From an uncultured Pseudomonadales bacterium (GTDB taxonomy: Bacteria > Pseudomonadota > Gammaproteobacteria > Pseudomonadales > Azotimanducaceae), in contig CATOTI010000002.1 of the NCBI GenBank assembly GCA_951813295.1, positions 2,170,001 to 2,234,000 of the forward strand: a DNA stretch of 64,000 bases. The letters run 5' to 3'. Numbering within the stretch: position 1 is the stretch's first letter; each line of letters opens with the position of its first letter. Under the pieces are notes generated by a model. It was not told the DNA's origin. It made no database searches and saw only the letters and a list, made by a program, of their open reading frames with translations. Below are positions 25,790 to 34,518 of this stretch, piece after piece. The translations under genes were made by a program, and so were the position numbers.

Positions 25790-26673
25790 CCGCGCGCCTT
25801 GATCAGATCGAGTGCGACCTCGAGGGCCTTCGCCTGATCGCAGCGTACGTCGGGCTCCACGCCGACTCCTTCCCAGTTCGTCTGCGTCACGGGGTTGATG
25901 GGATAGCCGAACGGAATCATCGCGTCGATCTCGTCACTGACCTCGAATCGGGAGCTGGGGTTCGCGCCGCCGGCGGTGGTTTCGCCGACGATCGTGCCCC
26001 GCTTCATCACCTTCAGGTCGTAGGCAAACTCCTCCGCGCCCGAGAACGTCGCCGGGCTCGTCAGTGCAAAAACCGGAATGCGACTCAGGCGACGGCCGGG
26101 GACGTACGGTAGCGTCCAGAACTGTCGAATCGAGTCGGTTTTCCTGAGGTAGAAACTGTTGATGTGAACGGGATCTCCGTCGAGGAGATAGCTCATCAGG
26201 AGCTGAACCATCGTCGCGCTGCCGCCGAGGTTTTCGCGCAGATCGAAGATGACGGCGCGAGCTCCCGCGACGAACTGCAGGGCCGCGACCGCGGCGTCAC
26301 CGGCGCCTGCGTCGACGGTGTCCGTCATCGAGTCGATCTTCAGGTAGCCGATGCCGCCGTCCAGAGTCGCTACGTCGCGGAAGCCGAAGTTTCGATCACG
26401 TTGCCGCGCCAGGCGTTCCTCGAAGGTCGTTCGCTTGCCGCCCCGTCGGCGCGCCTTCGCGACGACGAGATGCTGATCGTGGTGCACGGCGTGGATGTGT
26501 TTCGTGACCTCGGCGGCGTACGTTTCCACGTCGTCGATCGAGTCGTAAGCGCCGCCCGAAGCGGCTCGCTCGAGCGCTTCGCCGATCGTCACCGCGACAT
26601 CGGGAAAGACGTACTCGGCGTTCAATAGCTCTGCGATGGCGGACGCGTCTTGGTCCGCTTTGGTTCGATCCAA
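25786..26673 (-). CDS. S41-family peptidase
   Basis: 295 residues. The C-terminal processing peptidase/IRBP-like domain is recognisable: IGYLKIDSMTD, AVIFDLRENLGGS, then TSPATFSGAEEFAY with the likely catalytic Ser, and TAGGANP. There is no signal peptide and no PDZ domain in this form, so it may be cytoplasmic. The only usable start is TTG at 26673, in the same frame as and four codons after the stop of the fatty-acid-hydroxylase gene upstream. The two genes are surely co-transcribed. Confidence 0.8.
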   Translation of the reverse strand: MDRTKADQDASAIAELLNAEYVFPDVAVTIGEALERAASGGAYDSIDDVETYAAEVTKHIHAVHHDQHLVVAKARRRGGKRTTFEERLARQRDRNFGFRDVATLDGGIGYLKIDSMTDTVDAGAGDAAVAALQFVAGARAVIFDLRENLGGSATMVQLLMSYLLDGDPVHINSFYLRKTDSIRQFWTLPYVPGRRLSRIPVFALTSPATFSGAEEFAYDLKVMKRGTIVGETTAGGANPSSRFEVSDEIDAMIPFGYPINPVTQTNWEGVGVEPDVRCDQAKALEVALDLIKARG

Positions 26674-26682
26674 TCCCGAGTC

Positions 26683-27573
26683 TCACCCCGCGTCGTCGGC
26701 GAGATGGTAACCGGTCCGACCGAACGGGAAGGCGAATGCGTCCAGCGGTTGGTGTTGACCGGGATATCCGTCGCGCGCGTCGAGACCGAGTGAGGCTGGA
26801 TCGCGTCCCGGCGTATAGCGGAACGTGCCGAGCAATTGATCGAAGATCGAAAGCGTGGCGCCGTAGTTCACCGCTTCCGCGGATACGGCGCTGTGGTGGT
26901 AACGATGTAGCTCTGGGCCGACGAAGACGTAGTTCATGAACCCCATTCGAAGATCGAGGTTCAGATGACTGATCGTGCCGTGGAGACCGATGATCGATCC
27001 CATGATGAACACAGCCGTGGGGTCGTAGCCGAGAATCCATAGCGGCGTCAGCTGCACCGCGAGTCGAACGACGATTGCGTTGAAGGGATGAAAAACCGCG
27101 TGCATGACGACATAGAGTTGCTGCGGCAGGTGATGAATCGCGTGGCTACGCCAGAGAAACTTGAGGACCGCGTTGCCGTCGAGGTGCATGAAGCGATGGA
27201 TCGTGTATTGCAGTAGCTCGAAAACGAGTAGTCCCGTTACGACCTGGACGACGATGGGTTTGCCGGTGAGATAGCCTTCGATAGGCGCGGCAACCGCGAT
27301 CGAGAGCCCCACCAGGCCGAAGTTCAACGCCGCGATGACGAGCCCGTTCACGCCGATGAACCAGATATCGCGACGGAGGAGGTGGCGTTTGGTCATGCGC
27401 CAGCGCCGTTCGAGTGGAAAGCGCCATTCGAGGACGAGTAGGGTCGCGACCATCGTCCCGCCGGCGATGGCATTGGCGAGCTGAAACGATCCTGTGGCGA
27501 GGCCCCACGCGACCCAGGCGAGGTCCCAGGCGAGGAGGACCCAGTAGAGGTCGCGGCGGATGAAGCTTGTCAT
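26683..27573 (-). CDS. Sterol desaturase/fatty acid hydroxylase family membrane protein
   Basis: 296 residues from the ATG at 27573. Several membrane helices surround the histidine clusters of this di-iron family: HRFMHLD, SHAIHH, HGTISHLN and HRYHH. Enzymes of this family hydroxylate or desaturate lipids, sterols or carotenoids using oxygen. It is divergent from a TetR gene, with 54 bases between them, and is likely under that regulator's control. Confidence 0.87.
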   Translation of the reverse strand: MTSFIRRDLYWVLLAWDLAWVAWGLATGSFQLANAIAGGTMVATLLVLEWRFPLERRWRMTKRHLLRRDIWFIGVNGLVIAALNFGLVGLSIAVAAPIEGYLTGKPIVVQVVTGLLVFELLQYTIHRFMHLDGNAVLKFLWRSHAIHHLPQQLYVVMHAVFHPFNAIVVRLAVQLTPLWILGYDPTAVFIMGSIIGLHGTISHLNLDLRMGFMNYVFVGPELHRYHHSAVSAEAVNYGATLSIFDQLLGTFRYTPGRDPASLGLDARDGYPGQHQPLDAFAFPFGRTGYHLADDAG

Positions 27574-27606
27574 GATCTGTTTATATGTAATTGAACACTT
27601 ATTTAT

Positions 27607-27616
27607 TAGTCGACTA
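27607..27616. promoter_or_regulatory. Palindrome in divergent promoter, candidate TetR operator
   Basis: TAGTCGACTA is a perfect 10-bp palindrome in the 54-base AT-rich gap between the hydroxylase and TetR genes. It lies 12 bases before the TetR start. Divergent TetR genes usually repress both promoters from such a site. Binding is inference. Confidence 0.45.
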
Positions 27617-27627
27617 TATTCCCGAGG

Positions 27628-28182
27628 ATGCCGAGAAACAAATCCATCACCGACGACGATCTGCTGGCGAGTTGTCGCGACACGTTTCTTGCCGCGGGCG
27701 TCGGCGTTTCGACGATGCGCCTGGCGCGTGCTGCCGGCGTTTCGCAGGGCGTACTCTTTCAGCGCTTCGGCACCAAGGACGATCTCTTTTTTGCCGCCAT
27801 GCGCCTCCCGCCGCCGGATTTCGAAGCGAGCCTCGCGGCGGCGGAGCGGGCATCGACGATCGATGGTGTCGTCGAACTCGGCCGCGCGGCATCGCGCTAC
27901 CTCAGCGCGCAGATGCCGATCATCCTTCTGGTGCTCTCGCATCCGGTGTATCGAAGTTCGCGTCCGAGATCAGGCGAGCTACTCGCCGATGCGCAAGTAA
28001 TCGGCCGCCACCTTCGCGAATACATCACGGCGCGGCGCGCACATAAGAACCCGGCTACGGCTTCGGAGCTATTCGTCTCGACACTATTGACCGACGCCTT
28101 TCATCGAGCGATCGGCGTCGGAGTCGAGCGCGATGAAACCGAGTGGTTGCGTTCGTTGGTGGACACGTTGGGGATCGCTTGA
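27628..28182 (+). CDS. TetR/AcrR-family transcriptional regulator
   Basis: 184 residues. The N-terminal helix-turn-helix is clear (MRLARAAGVSQGVLFQRFGT, about 30-49), preceded by the usual LLASCRDTFLAAGVG helix. The C-terminal ligand domain is not assignable. It probably represses itself and the divergent lipid hydroxylase/S41 peptidase pair. The ATG has only a weak GAGG right against it. Confidence 0.85.
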   Translation: MPRNKSITDDDLLASCRDTFLAAGVGVSTMRLARAAGVSQGVLFQRFGTKDDLFFAAMRLPPPDFEASLAAAERASTIDGVVELGRAASRYLSAQMPIILLVLSHPVYRSSRPRSGELLADAQVIGRHLREYITARRAHKNPATASELFVSTLLTDAFHRAIGVGVERDETEWLRSLVDTLGIA

Positions 28183-28235
28183 TGGGTGGTCCCGGCGCCG
28201 CGTCTACACTTAGAAAACGTCATTAGGGTCAACAT

Positions 28236-29150
28236 ATGGACATCGGAGTACACCTTCCCCAACTCGGCCGCGGTGCGGATCGCGACGCCCTCATGGGCTT
28301 CGCCCGTGAAGTCGATCGACTCGGCGTTCACTCTGGCTGGGTCTCGGATCATGTCTGCTGGCCAGCGCGATTCGAGTCGAAGTATCCCTACACCGCCGAC
28401 GGCAGTTTCCCTGCGCCGAACGACATGGCGTGGCTCGACCCGATCGGCACATTGACGTTCGTCGCGGCCTGCACCGAAAAACTGCGCCTAGGGACGACCG
28501 TTCTGATCCTGCCCTATCGAATGCCGGTCGTGACGGCGAAGCAACTCGCCACGCTCGACGTGGTTTCCAACGGCCGGTTGATCCTGGGAGCGGGCGTCGG
28601 CTGGATGGCCGAAGAAGCTGCCGTTCTCGGGATGCCGTGGAATGAGCGCGGCCGTCGGTCGGATGAACAACTCGAGATCATGCGGACGCTCTTCGAGGAC
28701 GCGGCGCCGCGCTACGACGGACGTTTCTATCAGTTCGAGGAAGTGCGATTCGAACCCAAGCCGATTCAGAACCCGCTACCGATCTGGGTAGGTGGCGCGA
28801 CAGAGGCCGCCTTCGAACGCACGGCGCGTTTTGGCCAAGCCTTTCATGCCGCCTTTCAGCCCGTGCCGACCGTCGTCTCCGAATGGCAGGCCGTGGGTGC
28901 GGCGTGTGAACGCCGTGGGCGCGATCCTGGAGACCTCACGTTGTCGCTACGTGTCTATCTCGATCCCGGTAGCGCGATGGACCCAGCGCTCTCGGTGGCG
29001 GGCTCCGATCAAGAGATGCTCGACACGCTCGGCGCGATGGGAGACGCCGGGATCTCGCACGTACTCGTCGATCCCGTCGCGAGCGGCGGGGTCGGCGGCC
29101 GGCTCGATGCGGTTCGCAGGCTGATGGAGGACGTGGTCGCCCAGCTCTGA
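28236..29150 (+). CDS. Luciferase-like (LLM) flavin-dependent oxidoreductase
   Basis: 304 residues of the bacterial luciferase-like TIM-barrel family: MDIGVHLPQLGRG at the start, LRLGTTVLILPYRMPV (about 85-100), RLILGAGVGWM and PIWVGGATEAAFERTARFG. The layout matches the F420-dependent subgroup, but in this kind of genome FMN may be used instead. It oxidises or reduces an unknown organic substrate. AGGG lies 8 bases before the ATG. It is downstream of the TetR gene with a 53-base gap. Confidence 0.82.
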   Translation: MDIGVHLPQLGRGADRDALMGFAREVDRLGVHSGWVSDHVCWPARFESKYPYTADGSFPAPNDMAWLDPIGTLTFVAACTEKLRLGTTVLILPYRMPVVTAKQLATLDVVSNGRLILGAGVGWMAEEAAVLGMPWNERGRRSDEQLEIMRTLFEDAAPRYDGRFYQFEEVRFEPKPIQNPLPIWVGGATEAAFERTARFGQAFHAAFQPVPTVVSEWQAVGAACERRGRDPGDLTLSLRVYLDPGSAMDPALSVAGSDQEMLDTLGAMGDAGISHVLVDPVASGGVGGRLDAVRRLMEDVVAQL

Positions 29151-29389
29151 CGGAATCGTGTCGTTTCGCCACGCCAAGAGGTCGACTCAGTCGTTGGTGG
29201 CAGCGGTATGGAGCGCCGCGTCTCGGACCTCTCAGAAATCTACCGGTTGCGCGGCCAATCAAGCTTAGGCAAATTCCGCCTGGGTTCTAACTAAGATGTT
29301 GGTGGGGTACGCATACGTCTCGTCTGCGTCGGGGCAAACGTCTTGGCACGGACGGGACAACAAAAGACTCGCCTGGAGAGGGGAAAATA

Positions 29390-29974
29390 ATGAATCCGTT
29401 GACATCCATCAAAGGAACGATCATTTCCGGCTTTGTGGTCGCGATCATCATCGCGGTCCTCGTCGGGGGCATCGAATTCCAAGCCTGGTCGTTCGTGGTC
29501 TGGTTGCACGTATTGGCCGGCGTCGTCTGGATCGGCCTTTTGTACTACTTCAACTTTGTTCAGGTGCCCGGGGTCGCGGCGGCCACGGCGGAGGAAGGTG
29601 GTCCGGGGCCGGGCGCGATCAACAAGCACGTCGCGCCTCGGGCGCTCCTATGGTTCCGTTGGGGAGCCGTCGCTACGTGGCTCACGGGTGCTGCCGCGCT
29701 CGAGGTGATGGGCACTGGGCTGTTGAACGCCTTTACGCTCTCGAACGGTGCGATGGTCATCGGCATCGGCTCCTGGCTCGGTACGATCATGCTCTTCAAC
29801 GTCTGGGTGCTCATCTGGCCAAACCAGAAGAAAATCCTCGGCATTGTGGAGGCGACCGACGAAGAAAAAGCGAAAGCGCGACCGGTTGCGCTGATGGCTT
29901 CGCGGACGAATACGCTCTTGTCCGTGCCGATGCTGATGTGCATGGTCGGCCACATGCACCAGTTGCCGATCTAA
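29390..29974 (+). CDS. PuuD-like membrane protein (urate-hydroxylase N-terminal domain family), stand-alone
   Basis: 194 residues with about five membrane helices. The pattern VVWLHVLAGVVWIGLLYYFN, APRALLWFRWGAVATWLTG and LNAFTLSNG matches the membrane domain of PuuD-type urate hydroxylases. The usual C-terminal cytochrome c domain is missing. Its function without that domain is unknown; the conserved histidines suggest heme binding. GAGAGGGG precedes the ATG, and a strong terminator follows, so it is a single-gene unit. The 239-base gap in front (29151-29389) shows no other gene. Confidence 0.75.
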   Translation: MNPLTSIKGTIISGFVVAIIIAVLVGGIEFQAWSFVVWLHVLAGVVWIGLLYYFNFVQVPGVAAATAEEGGPGPGAINKHVAPRALLWFRWGAVATWLTGAAALEVMGTGLLNAFTLSNGAMVIGIGSWLGTIMLFNVWVLIWPNQKKILGIVEATDEEKAKARPVALMASRTNTLLSVPMLMCMVGHMHQLPI

Positions 29975-29995
29975 ACGCGGCTGGTATGACGTTCG

Positions 29996-30025
29996 AAGAC
30001 CCGGCTTCAAGGCCGGGTCTTTTCT
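29996..30025 (+). terminator. Rho-independent terminator
   Basis: A perfect 10-bp stem (AAGACCCGGC at 29996-30005 with GCCGGGTCTT at 30012-30021, loop TTCAAG) runs into a T-rich end. It closes transcription of the PuuD-like gene, 22 bases after its stop. Confidence 0.85.
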
Positions 30026-30058
30026 ATCTGGGGTTGGCTCGATACGGATGAGGTTCGA

Positions 30059-30949
30059 ATGCGTTTTGCGCTTGTCGTTGCCTGCTTTCTGGTAGTGCTC
30101 CCGACGACGGAGACGCTTCATGCGGCGGAATCGGCGGGGCTCTTGAGTGCCCGGGACATTCTGGCGTTCAACGAACCGGCCCCGGATCACCGCATCGCCT
30201 ATGGTGAGCATGAGCTTGCTTTCGCTGAGCTTCGGCTACCCGCGGGCGCGGGGCCCCATCCGGTCGTCGTTTTTATGCACGGCGGTTGCTGGCTGAGTCA
30301 GTTCGACCTGGCGCACACCCGCAAACTGACGGGAGCGCTCGCGCAAGCGGGATACGCCGTCTGGTCGCCGGAATACCGTCGGGTCGGTGATCCGGAGTCG
30401 GCGTGGCCGGCAACTTTCAACGACATCGCGGCGAGTGTCGACGTGCTTCCGACGATCGCCCGCACGCACGGCCTCGATCTCGATGCCGTGGTTCTGATGG
30501 GACATTCCGCCGGTGGACAACTTGCCCTCTGGGCGGCTGCGCGAGAGAACCTGCCGGCGCCGAATCCGTTTGGTGGCGCTCGGTCGTCCGACGTTCTGGG
30601 GGTGATCGGTCTGGCGCCTGCGCCGGGGCTCGATGATCTTCACGAGCGCGAGGTTTGTGGGCACGTGATCGACAAGCTGATGGGCGGCTCACCGAGTGAG
30701 TATCCGGACCGCTACCGACTCGCGGATCCGATCCATACCGCCCTGTCGGTGCCGCAGATTCTGATCACGGGCGGCCAGGACGCGGGCTGGACGCCATCGG
30801 GGCAACGCTATTTCGAGATCGCGAAGGCGCGGGGTGACGATGTCGAAATGATCGAGATTGCCGAAGCTGGCCATTTCGAGTTGATCGACCCGGACTCGAG
30901 CTCTTTCCCGGTCGTGCTCGAGGCAACGCGGCGGCTTTTCGCCCGCTAG
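30059..30949 (+). CDS. Exported alpha/beta hydrolase (esterase/kynurenine formamidase-like)
   Basis: 296 residues with a signal peptide (about 1-23). HGG at 74-76 forms the oxyanion hole, GHSAGG carries the nucleophile S150, and the acid (GGQDAGW) and His (AGHFEL) follow near 240 and 267. This is the HSL/arylformamidase-like branch of alpha/beta hydrolases, acting on an ester or amide in the periplasm. Its last bases overlap the convergent unknown gene. Confidence 0.83.
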   Translation: MRFALVVACFLVVLPTTETLHAAESAGLLSARDILAFNEPAPDHRIAYGEHELAFAELRLPAGAGPHPVVVFMHGGCWLSQFDLAHTRKLTGALAQAGYAVWSPEYRRVGDPESAWPATFNDIAASVDVLPTIARTHGLDLDAVVLMGHSAGGQLALWAAARENLPAPNPFGGARSSDVLGVIGLAPAPGLDDLHEREVCGHVIDKLMGGSPSEYPDRYRLADPIHTALSVPQILITGGQDAGWTPSGQRYFEIAKARGDDVEMIEIAEAGHFELIDPDSSSFPVVLEATRRLFAR

Positions 30950-31986
30950 CTCGTTCGACCCTGTTCGGCGATCGTCCACTCGAGGCGGTCGTCTTCTACG
31001 CTGCATTGCAGATCGAAGAACCGCCGGTGCGAATGGATCGCGCCGCGCCAGAGCTCGATCCAAGCCTCGAGCAGGACGCCTCGATCACCGCCGTCGAGAC
31101 CGCGCGCGACTCGTAGCCCGGACTGCTGGATGCGAACGCTGCCGTCGCGCTGGCGCTCCGTTTCACATTGATCGCCCATGCCTTCCATCATCGACACGAG
31201 AAATGTCGCTGCATCGTTGGCGTCGCCGTCGATGGCGTCCACCGCGTCGCGCATGATCTGGTAGTGCTGCAAGCCCGTCAGGCGTGCGGCGCGTTTGGCG
31301 AGTTGGAGTGCGGACTCGCGTCCGATCGAGAGGGCGAGGGCGCGCATGCCGTTGCGGATGTATTCGACGGCGTAGTTACGGTTGGCCTTCGCCAGGCGTT
31401 CATCGCTCCACTCGGCGTCGGGCGGTACCGGCTGGTCTTTGGCGATGAAACCCGGCACCGGCTCATCTGGTGCAAAAACGAGGCGTTCGTCGTCCGACAG
31501 GTCGTGATCGTATTCCTTGAAATAGCCACAGAATCCGAACTGACCCGTGACGTCTTCGGAAACGCACACGTAGCCGAGTCGAGGGTTTTTGAGGCTCACG
31601 CCGTTTTGCTTGTACCAGCCGTGCAGGAATCCGCGGCTGGCTTCGACCGGAATACCGCAGATCGCCGGTCCCGCGTACATCCAGCGCGGATAGCGGAACC
31701 GGACCCAGGCCTTGGTGTCCGACTCCGCCATGTATTCGACGGCGACCCCGCCCATGCCGTTCGATAACACGTGGTACTTCGCGCAGGCGACGGCGTGGGG
31801 CAGGTCGTCGAGGCCAAGTTTTTCGAAACTCGAGAGGAACTTCTCTTCGTGTTGGCGCCGAAAGAGCCGGAAGATCCAGTCGTAGACCACCTCGCGGCCT
31901 TCTTCGACCGCCACCATGAGCTGCAAGCCCAGGAAATACTGATGGTGCAGCTCGGCCTGAGCGGCAATCGCGTCTTCGGTCTTCAT
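30946..31986 (-). CDS. Conserved-looking protein of unknown function
   Basis: 346 residues from the ATG at 31986, preceded by GAGGAG. I recognise no family. The protein is soluble and Trp/Tyr-rich, with stretches such as YFLGLQLMVAVEEG, FRYPRWMYAGPAICGIPVE, YVCVSEDVTGQFGFCGYFKEYDHDL and a helical C-terminal half. There is no signal peptide and no obvious catalytic motif. It faces a divergent GNAT gene and ends convergent with the exported hydrolase. Codon pattern and ribosome site argue that it is real. Confidence 0.65.
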   Translation of the reverse strand: MKTEDAIAAQAELHHQYFLGLQLMVAVEEGREVVYDWIFRLFRRQHEEKFLSSFEKLGLDDLPHAVACAKYHVLSNGMGGVAVEYMAESDTKAWVRFRYPRWMYAGPAICGIPVEASRGFLHGWYKQNGVSLKNPRLGYVCVSEDVTGQFGFCGYFKEYDHDLSDDERLVFAPDEPVPGFIAKDQPVPPDAEWSDERLAKANRNYAVEYIRNGMRALALSIGRESALQLAKRAARLTGLQHYQIMRDAVDAIDGDANDAATFLVSMMEGMGDQCETERQRDGSVRIQQSGLRVARGLDGGDRGVLLEAWIELWRGAIHSHRRFFDLQCSVEDDRLEWTIAEQGRTS

Positions 31987-32106
31987 CGTCGTGCTCCTCG
32001 GGGTTGAGGTAACGTTCAATCGTTCGATTGGAGATGTCGAGCGCGGCCCTTGAACTGCCAGACGCCCAAGCCGGTGGTCGCCGATTGCACGCAAAGGATA
32101 AGGCGA

Positions 32107-32706
32107 ATGATTGACTATCGACCGATGATCGCGGCGGATGTCGACGACGTGCCCGATGATTGTTTTGGTGGACGCGACGCCGTGCTCGAACGAGTCGAGG
32201 CTTTGGGTGCGGCGGCGATCCTTGCATTCGAGGGTGATCAACATGTCGCCCAGCTCCAGTTCCGCCGTTACGACGCGTCGCTTCGCTCGCCGGATGGGAT
32301 CTGGCATCCGGACTATTGGGGTGATTTCGGCGACCGGGCGCCAGCGCTCGGCGTCAATACGCTCAGCGTCTTCTGCTACCACGTCGGTCAGCTCGAACGC
32401 GGCGACGCCCGCGATTCGGCCTACCACGGACGCGGAATCGGGCTCGCGCTGCTCGATCACTTGCTCGACTGGGCGCGGGTGTCCGGGTTCGAAGCGATCG
32501 CCGCCAAGTTCACACCACCCGAACGCGCGGTGATGGGCTTCATGGGCGGCCAGCCGGCGGCGGCTTACGTTGAACGCGGATTTGCCGTTCTAGCCGATTG
32601 GATCGACGAGCAACTTCTGACAACGGTCGTCGAGCGCGAGATCGTCCCGGCCGGTGCCGATCCGGATAAAGTTGCCCGCGTTGGCACTTGCGTGATTCGG
32701 CTCTAG
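32107..32706 (+). CDS. GNAT-family acetyltransferase
   Basis: 199 residues from the ATG at 32107, after AAGGATAAGG. The acetyl-CoA loop is YHGRGIGLALLDHLLDW (about 112-128). The N-terminal half (FCYHVGQLERGD) and the C-terminal PAAAYVERGFAV are consistent with a GNAT fold but not a known substrate group. It is divergent from the unknown gene at 30946. Confidence 0.7.
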   Translation: MIDYRPMIAADVDDVPDDCFGGRDAVLERVEALGAAAILAFEGDQHVAQLQFRRYDASLRSPDGIWHPDYWGDFGDRAPALGVNTLSVFCYHVGQLERGDARDSAYHGRGIGLALLDHLLDWARVSGFEAIAAKFTPPERAVMGFMGGQPAAAYVERGFAVLADWIDEQLLTTVVEREIVPAGADPDKVARVGTCVIRL

Positions 32707-32743
32707 CGCCTCGCTTTCGCCGGTCCGCGGGCTTGGTACGACG

Positions 32744-33568
32744 TCAGTCGTAGAACCGAGGCGCTTTCGTAAGCGTATCGGCGAGCGCTTTGTCGTGTTC
32801 GATCCAGAGCGTCGCCCCGGTCTCTTCGAGCAGGCGCTCGACCTTGTCCATCGCGGTCAGCGTCGCGGATGCATCGGTGTTGAACGACGGCACGCGACGA
32901 TCTTTGCGACTGAATCTGAAATGGTAGAGGTCGCCGGACAAGACGATTCGCCCAGTGTTGGCGAGGTCGACATAGAGCACCTGATGTCCGGGCGTGTGGC
33001 CGTAGGCGGCGATGATCCGGACCGAGCCATCGCCGAAGACGTCGTGGTCCCCCTCGAGGAGGATGAACTCGGCGTCGGCGAGCTCGCCGTAGAGTGTCGG
33101 GTCGAAGACCGGGTTCGCGTCGGCCATCTCGAACGCCGCAACGTATTCGGGTTTCTGCATCAGGATCGTCGAGCCGACGAATGCGTTGGCTGCACCCGCG
33201 TGGTCGAAATGCATGTGCGAAAACGCCGCGTAATCGATCGTCTCGAGCGACACGCCGATGTCGTCGAGTTGATCGAAAACCGAGCGGTCGTAGCGCATCG
33301 TGGTGCCGGGCTGCAGCGGCACGTCACCCTGGCCGACGATCGCGACGGGAAGACCAGCGTCCCAGAATAGCCGCCCGTTGGGATGTTCGACGAGATAGCA
33401 GGGAACGAACATCTCGCGGACTTCGGTTTCGTCGTTTGTCAGGCCGAACGCCGCCACGTCGTCGAAACGCAAACTTCCGCAGTCGAAGACATAGAGGCGG
33501 ATCTCCTCGGCCGCCGCCGCGAAGGCCGGAACGATCAAGGCGATTGTCAGGAAGAAGGCTCGAAACAT
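32744..33568 (-). CDS. Exported MBL-fold hydrolase, N-acyl-homoserine-lactonase-like
   Basis: 274 residues from the ATG at 33568, with GGGGAAG upstream. A signal peptide (about 1-20) is followed by EIRLYVFDCGSL, LFWDAGLP, the zinc motif SHMHFDHAG and GHTPGHQ. This domain order is that of AHL-lactonase-type metallo-beta-lactamases, although export is unusual for cytoplasmic quorum-quenching lactonases. The real substrate may be another lactone or ester. Confidence 0.83.
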   Translation of the reverse strand: MFRAFFLTIALIVPAFAAAAEEIRLYVFDCGSLRFDDVAAFGLTNDETEVREMFVPCYLVEHPNGRLFWDAGLPVAIVGQGDVPLQPGTTMRYDRSVFDQLDDIGVSLETIDYAAFSHMHFDHAGAANAFVGSTILMQKPEYVAAFEMADANPVFDPTLYGELADAEFILLEGDHDVFGDGSVRIIAAYGHTPGHQVLYVDLANTGRIVLSGDLYHFRFSRKDRRVPSFNTDASATLTAMDKVERLLEETGATLWIEHDKALADTLTKAPRFYD

Positions 33569-33705
33569 GGATCTTCCCCGGGTGTTTTTCGGTGGATGGA
33601 TTTTACGCGCGCGCGGCGAGGTCCGGCCTCTACGGCGCGGTCCCCTTCCTAGCACCCGCGTGCTGCTCTACAGTCGTTCGACCTTTTTTGCTGGCGGGAG
33701 CGCGG

Positions 33706-34518
33706 ATGGCAAAGCTCGCGATTGATGGTGGCGAGATCCACTACGAGCACCACCGAGGTGGTGGTAAGTCGCTGACGGTATTGCTCTCCCATGGCTGGGG
33801 CATGAGTTGTCGCGCTTGGGATGACGTCACGGCGTTTCTGACCGATGCGGGCTTTGATGTCGTGGTTTACGACCACCGCAACTGCGGATCATCGAGTAAG
33901 GATTTTTCCGACGGATCGATCGGTGCGCTCGGCGATGACGTCGTACGGCTCGTTGATACGCTCGGCCTCGAGCGGGTCGTTCTGAATGGCTGGTCGCTCG
34001 GTGGCGCAGTCGTCGTCGATGCCGCCGGCAAACTCGATGGTCGGGTCGCGGGGCTCGTCTCGACGGGCGGTGCCACACCGCGCTACACGCAAGCCGACGG
34101 GTTTCCGCACGGCGGACAGGCGGCCGACGTCGCCGGCACGGTGGCGGCTTTGCGCGCGGGCAGGATCGATTTTCTGAACGGCTTGTACGGCGGTGCGGTT
34201 TTTGTCGCACCCGTCAGCGAGGCCACGATTGCCCAGACGATCAGCATTGCGCTGCAAGCGAGCCCAGCGGCGGATCAGTCACTCGCCGCACTAGCCGATA
34301 TCGATCAGCGCGAAACGATGGCGGCGCTCGACGTTCCGGCGCTCGTCATCTTCGGCGACCAGGATCAGGTCGTGGATCCCGCCATCGGCGCGTATGCGGC
34401 GGAGCAGCTTCCGCAAGGTCGATTGGTCCAGATGGCCGGGTGCGGACACGCACCCTTCCTCGAGGACCCGGATGGTTATCGAGAAGCACTCGGTGGATTC
34501 CTGGAGGCAATCGCATGA
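33706..34518 (+). CDS. Alpha/beta hydrolase
   Basis: 270 residues from the ATG at 33706. The fold signature is complete: LSHGWGMS oxyanion segment, NGWSLGGA with the Ser nucleophile, FGDQDQVVDP acid and GCGHAPFLE His. It probably cleaves an ester or lactone in the cytoplasm. It overlaps the next gene by 4 bases (ATGA), linking it to the luciferase-like oxidoreductase, which may produce its substrate. Confidence 0.86.
   Translation: MAKLAIDGGEIHYEHHRGGGKSLTVLLSHGWGMSCRAWDDVTAFLTDAGFDVVVYDHRNCGSSSKDFSDGSIGALGDDVVRLVDTLGLERVVLNGWSLGGAVVVDAAGKLDGRVAGLVSTGGATPRYTQADGFPHGGQAADVAGTVAALRAGRIDFLNGLYGGAVFVAPVSEATIAQTISIALQASPAADQSLAALADIDQRETMAALDVPALVIFGDQDQVVDPAIGAYAAEQLPQGRLVQMAGCGHAPFLEDPDGYREALGGFLEAIA

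Noticed and set aside
30046..30062. tRNA-like T-loop sequence (GGTTCGAAT)
   Set aside because: No matching acceptor or anticodon arms; it is the start region of a hydrolase gene.
33094..33705. Long upstream extension of the hydrolase at 33706
   Set aside because: It runs antisense through the exported MBL hydrolase, is Arg-rich and has no homology pattern; the ATG at 33706 starts the family motifs.
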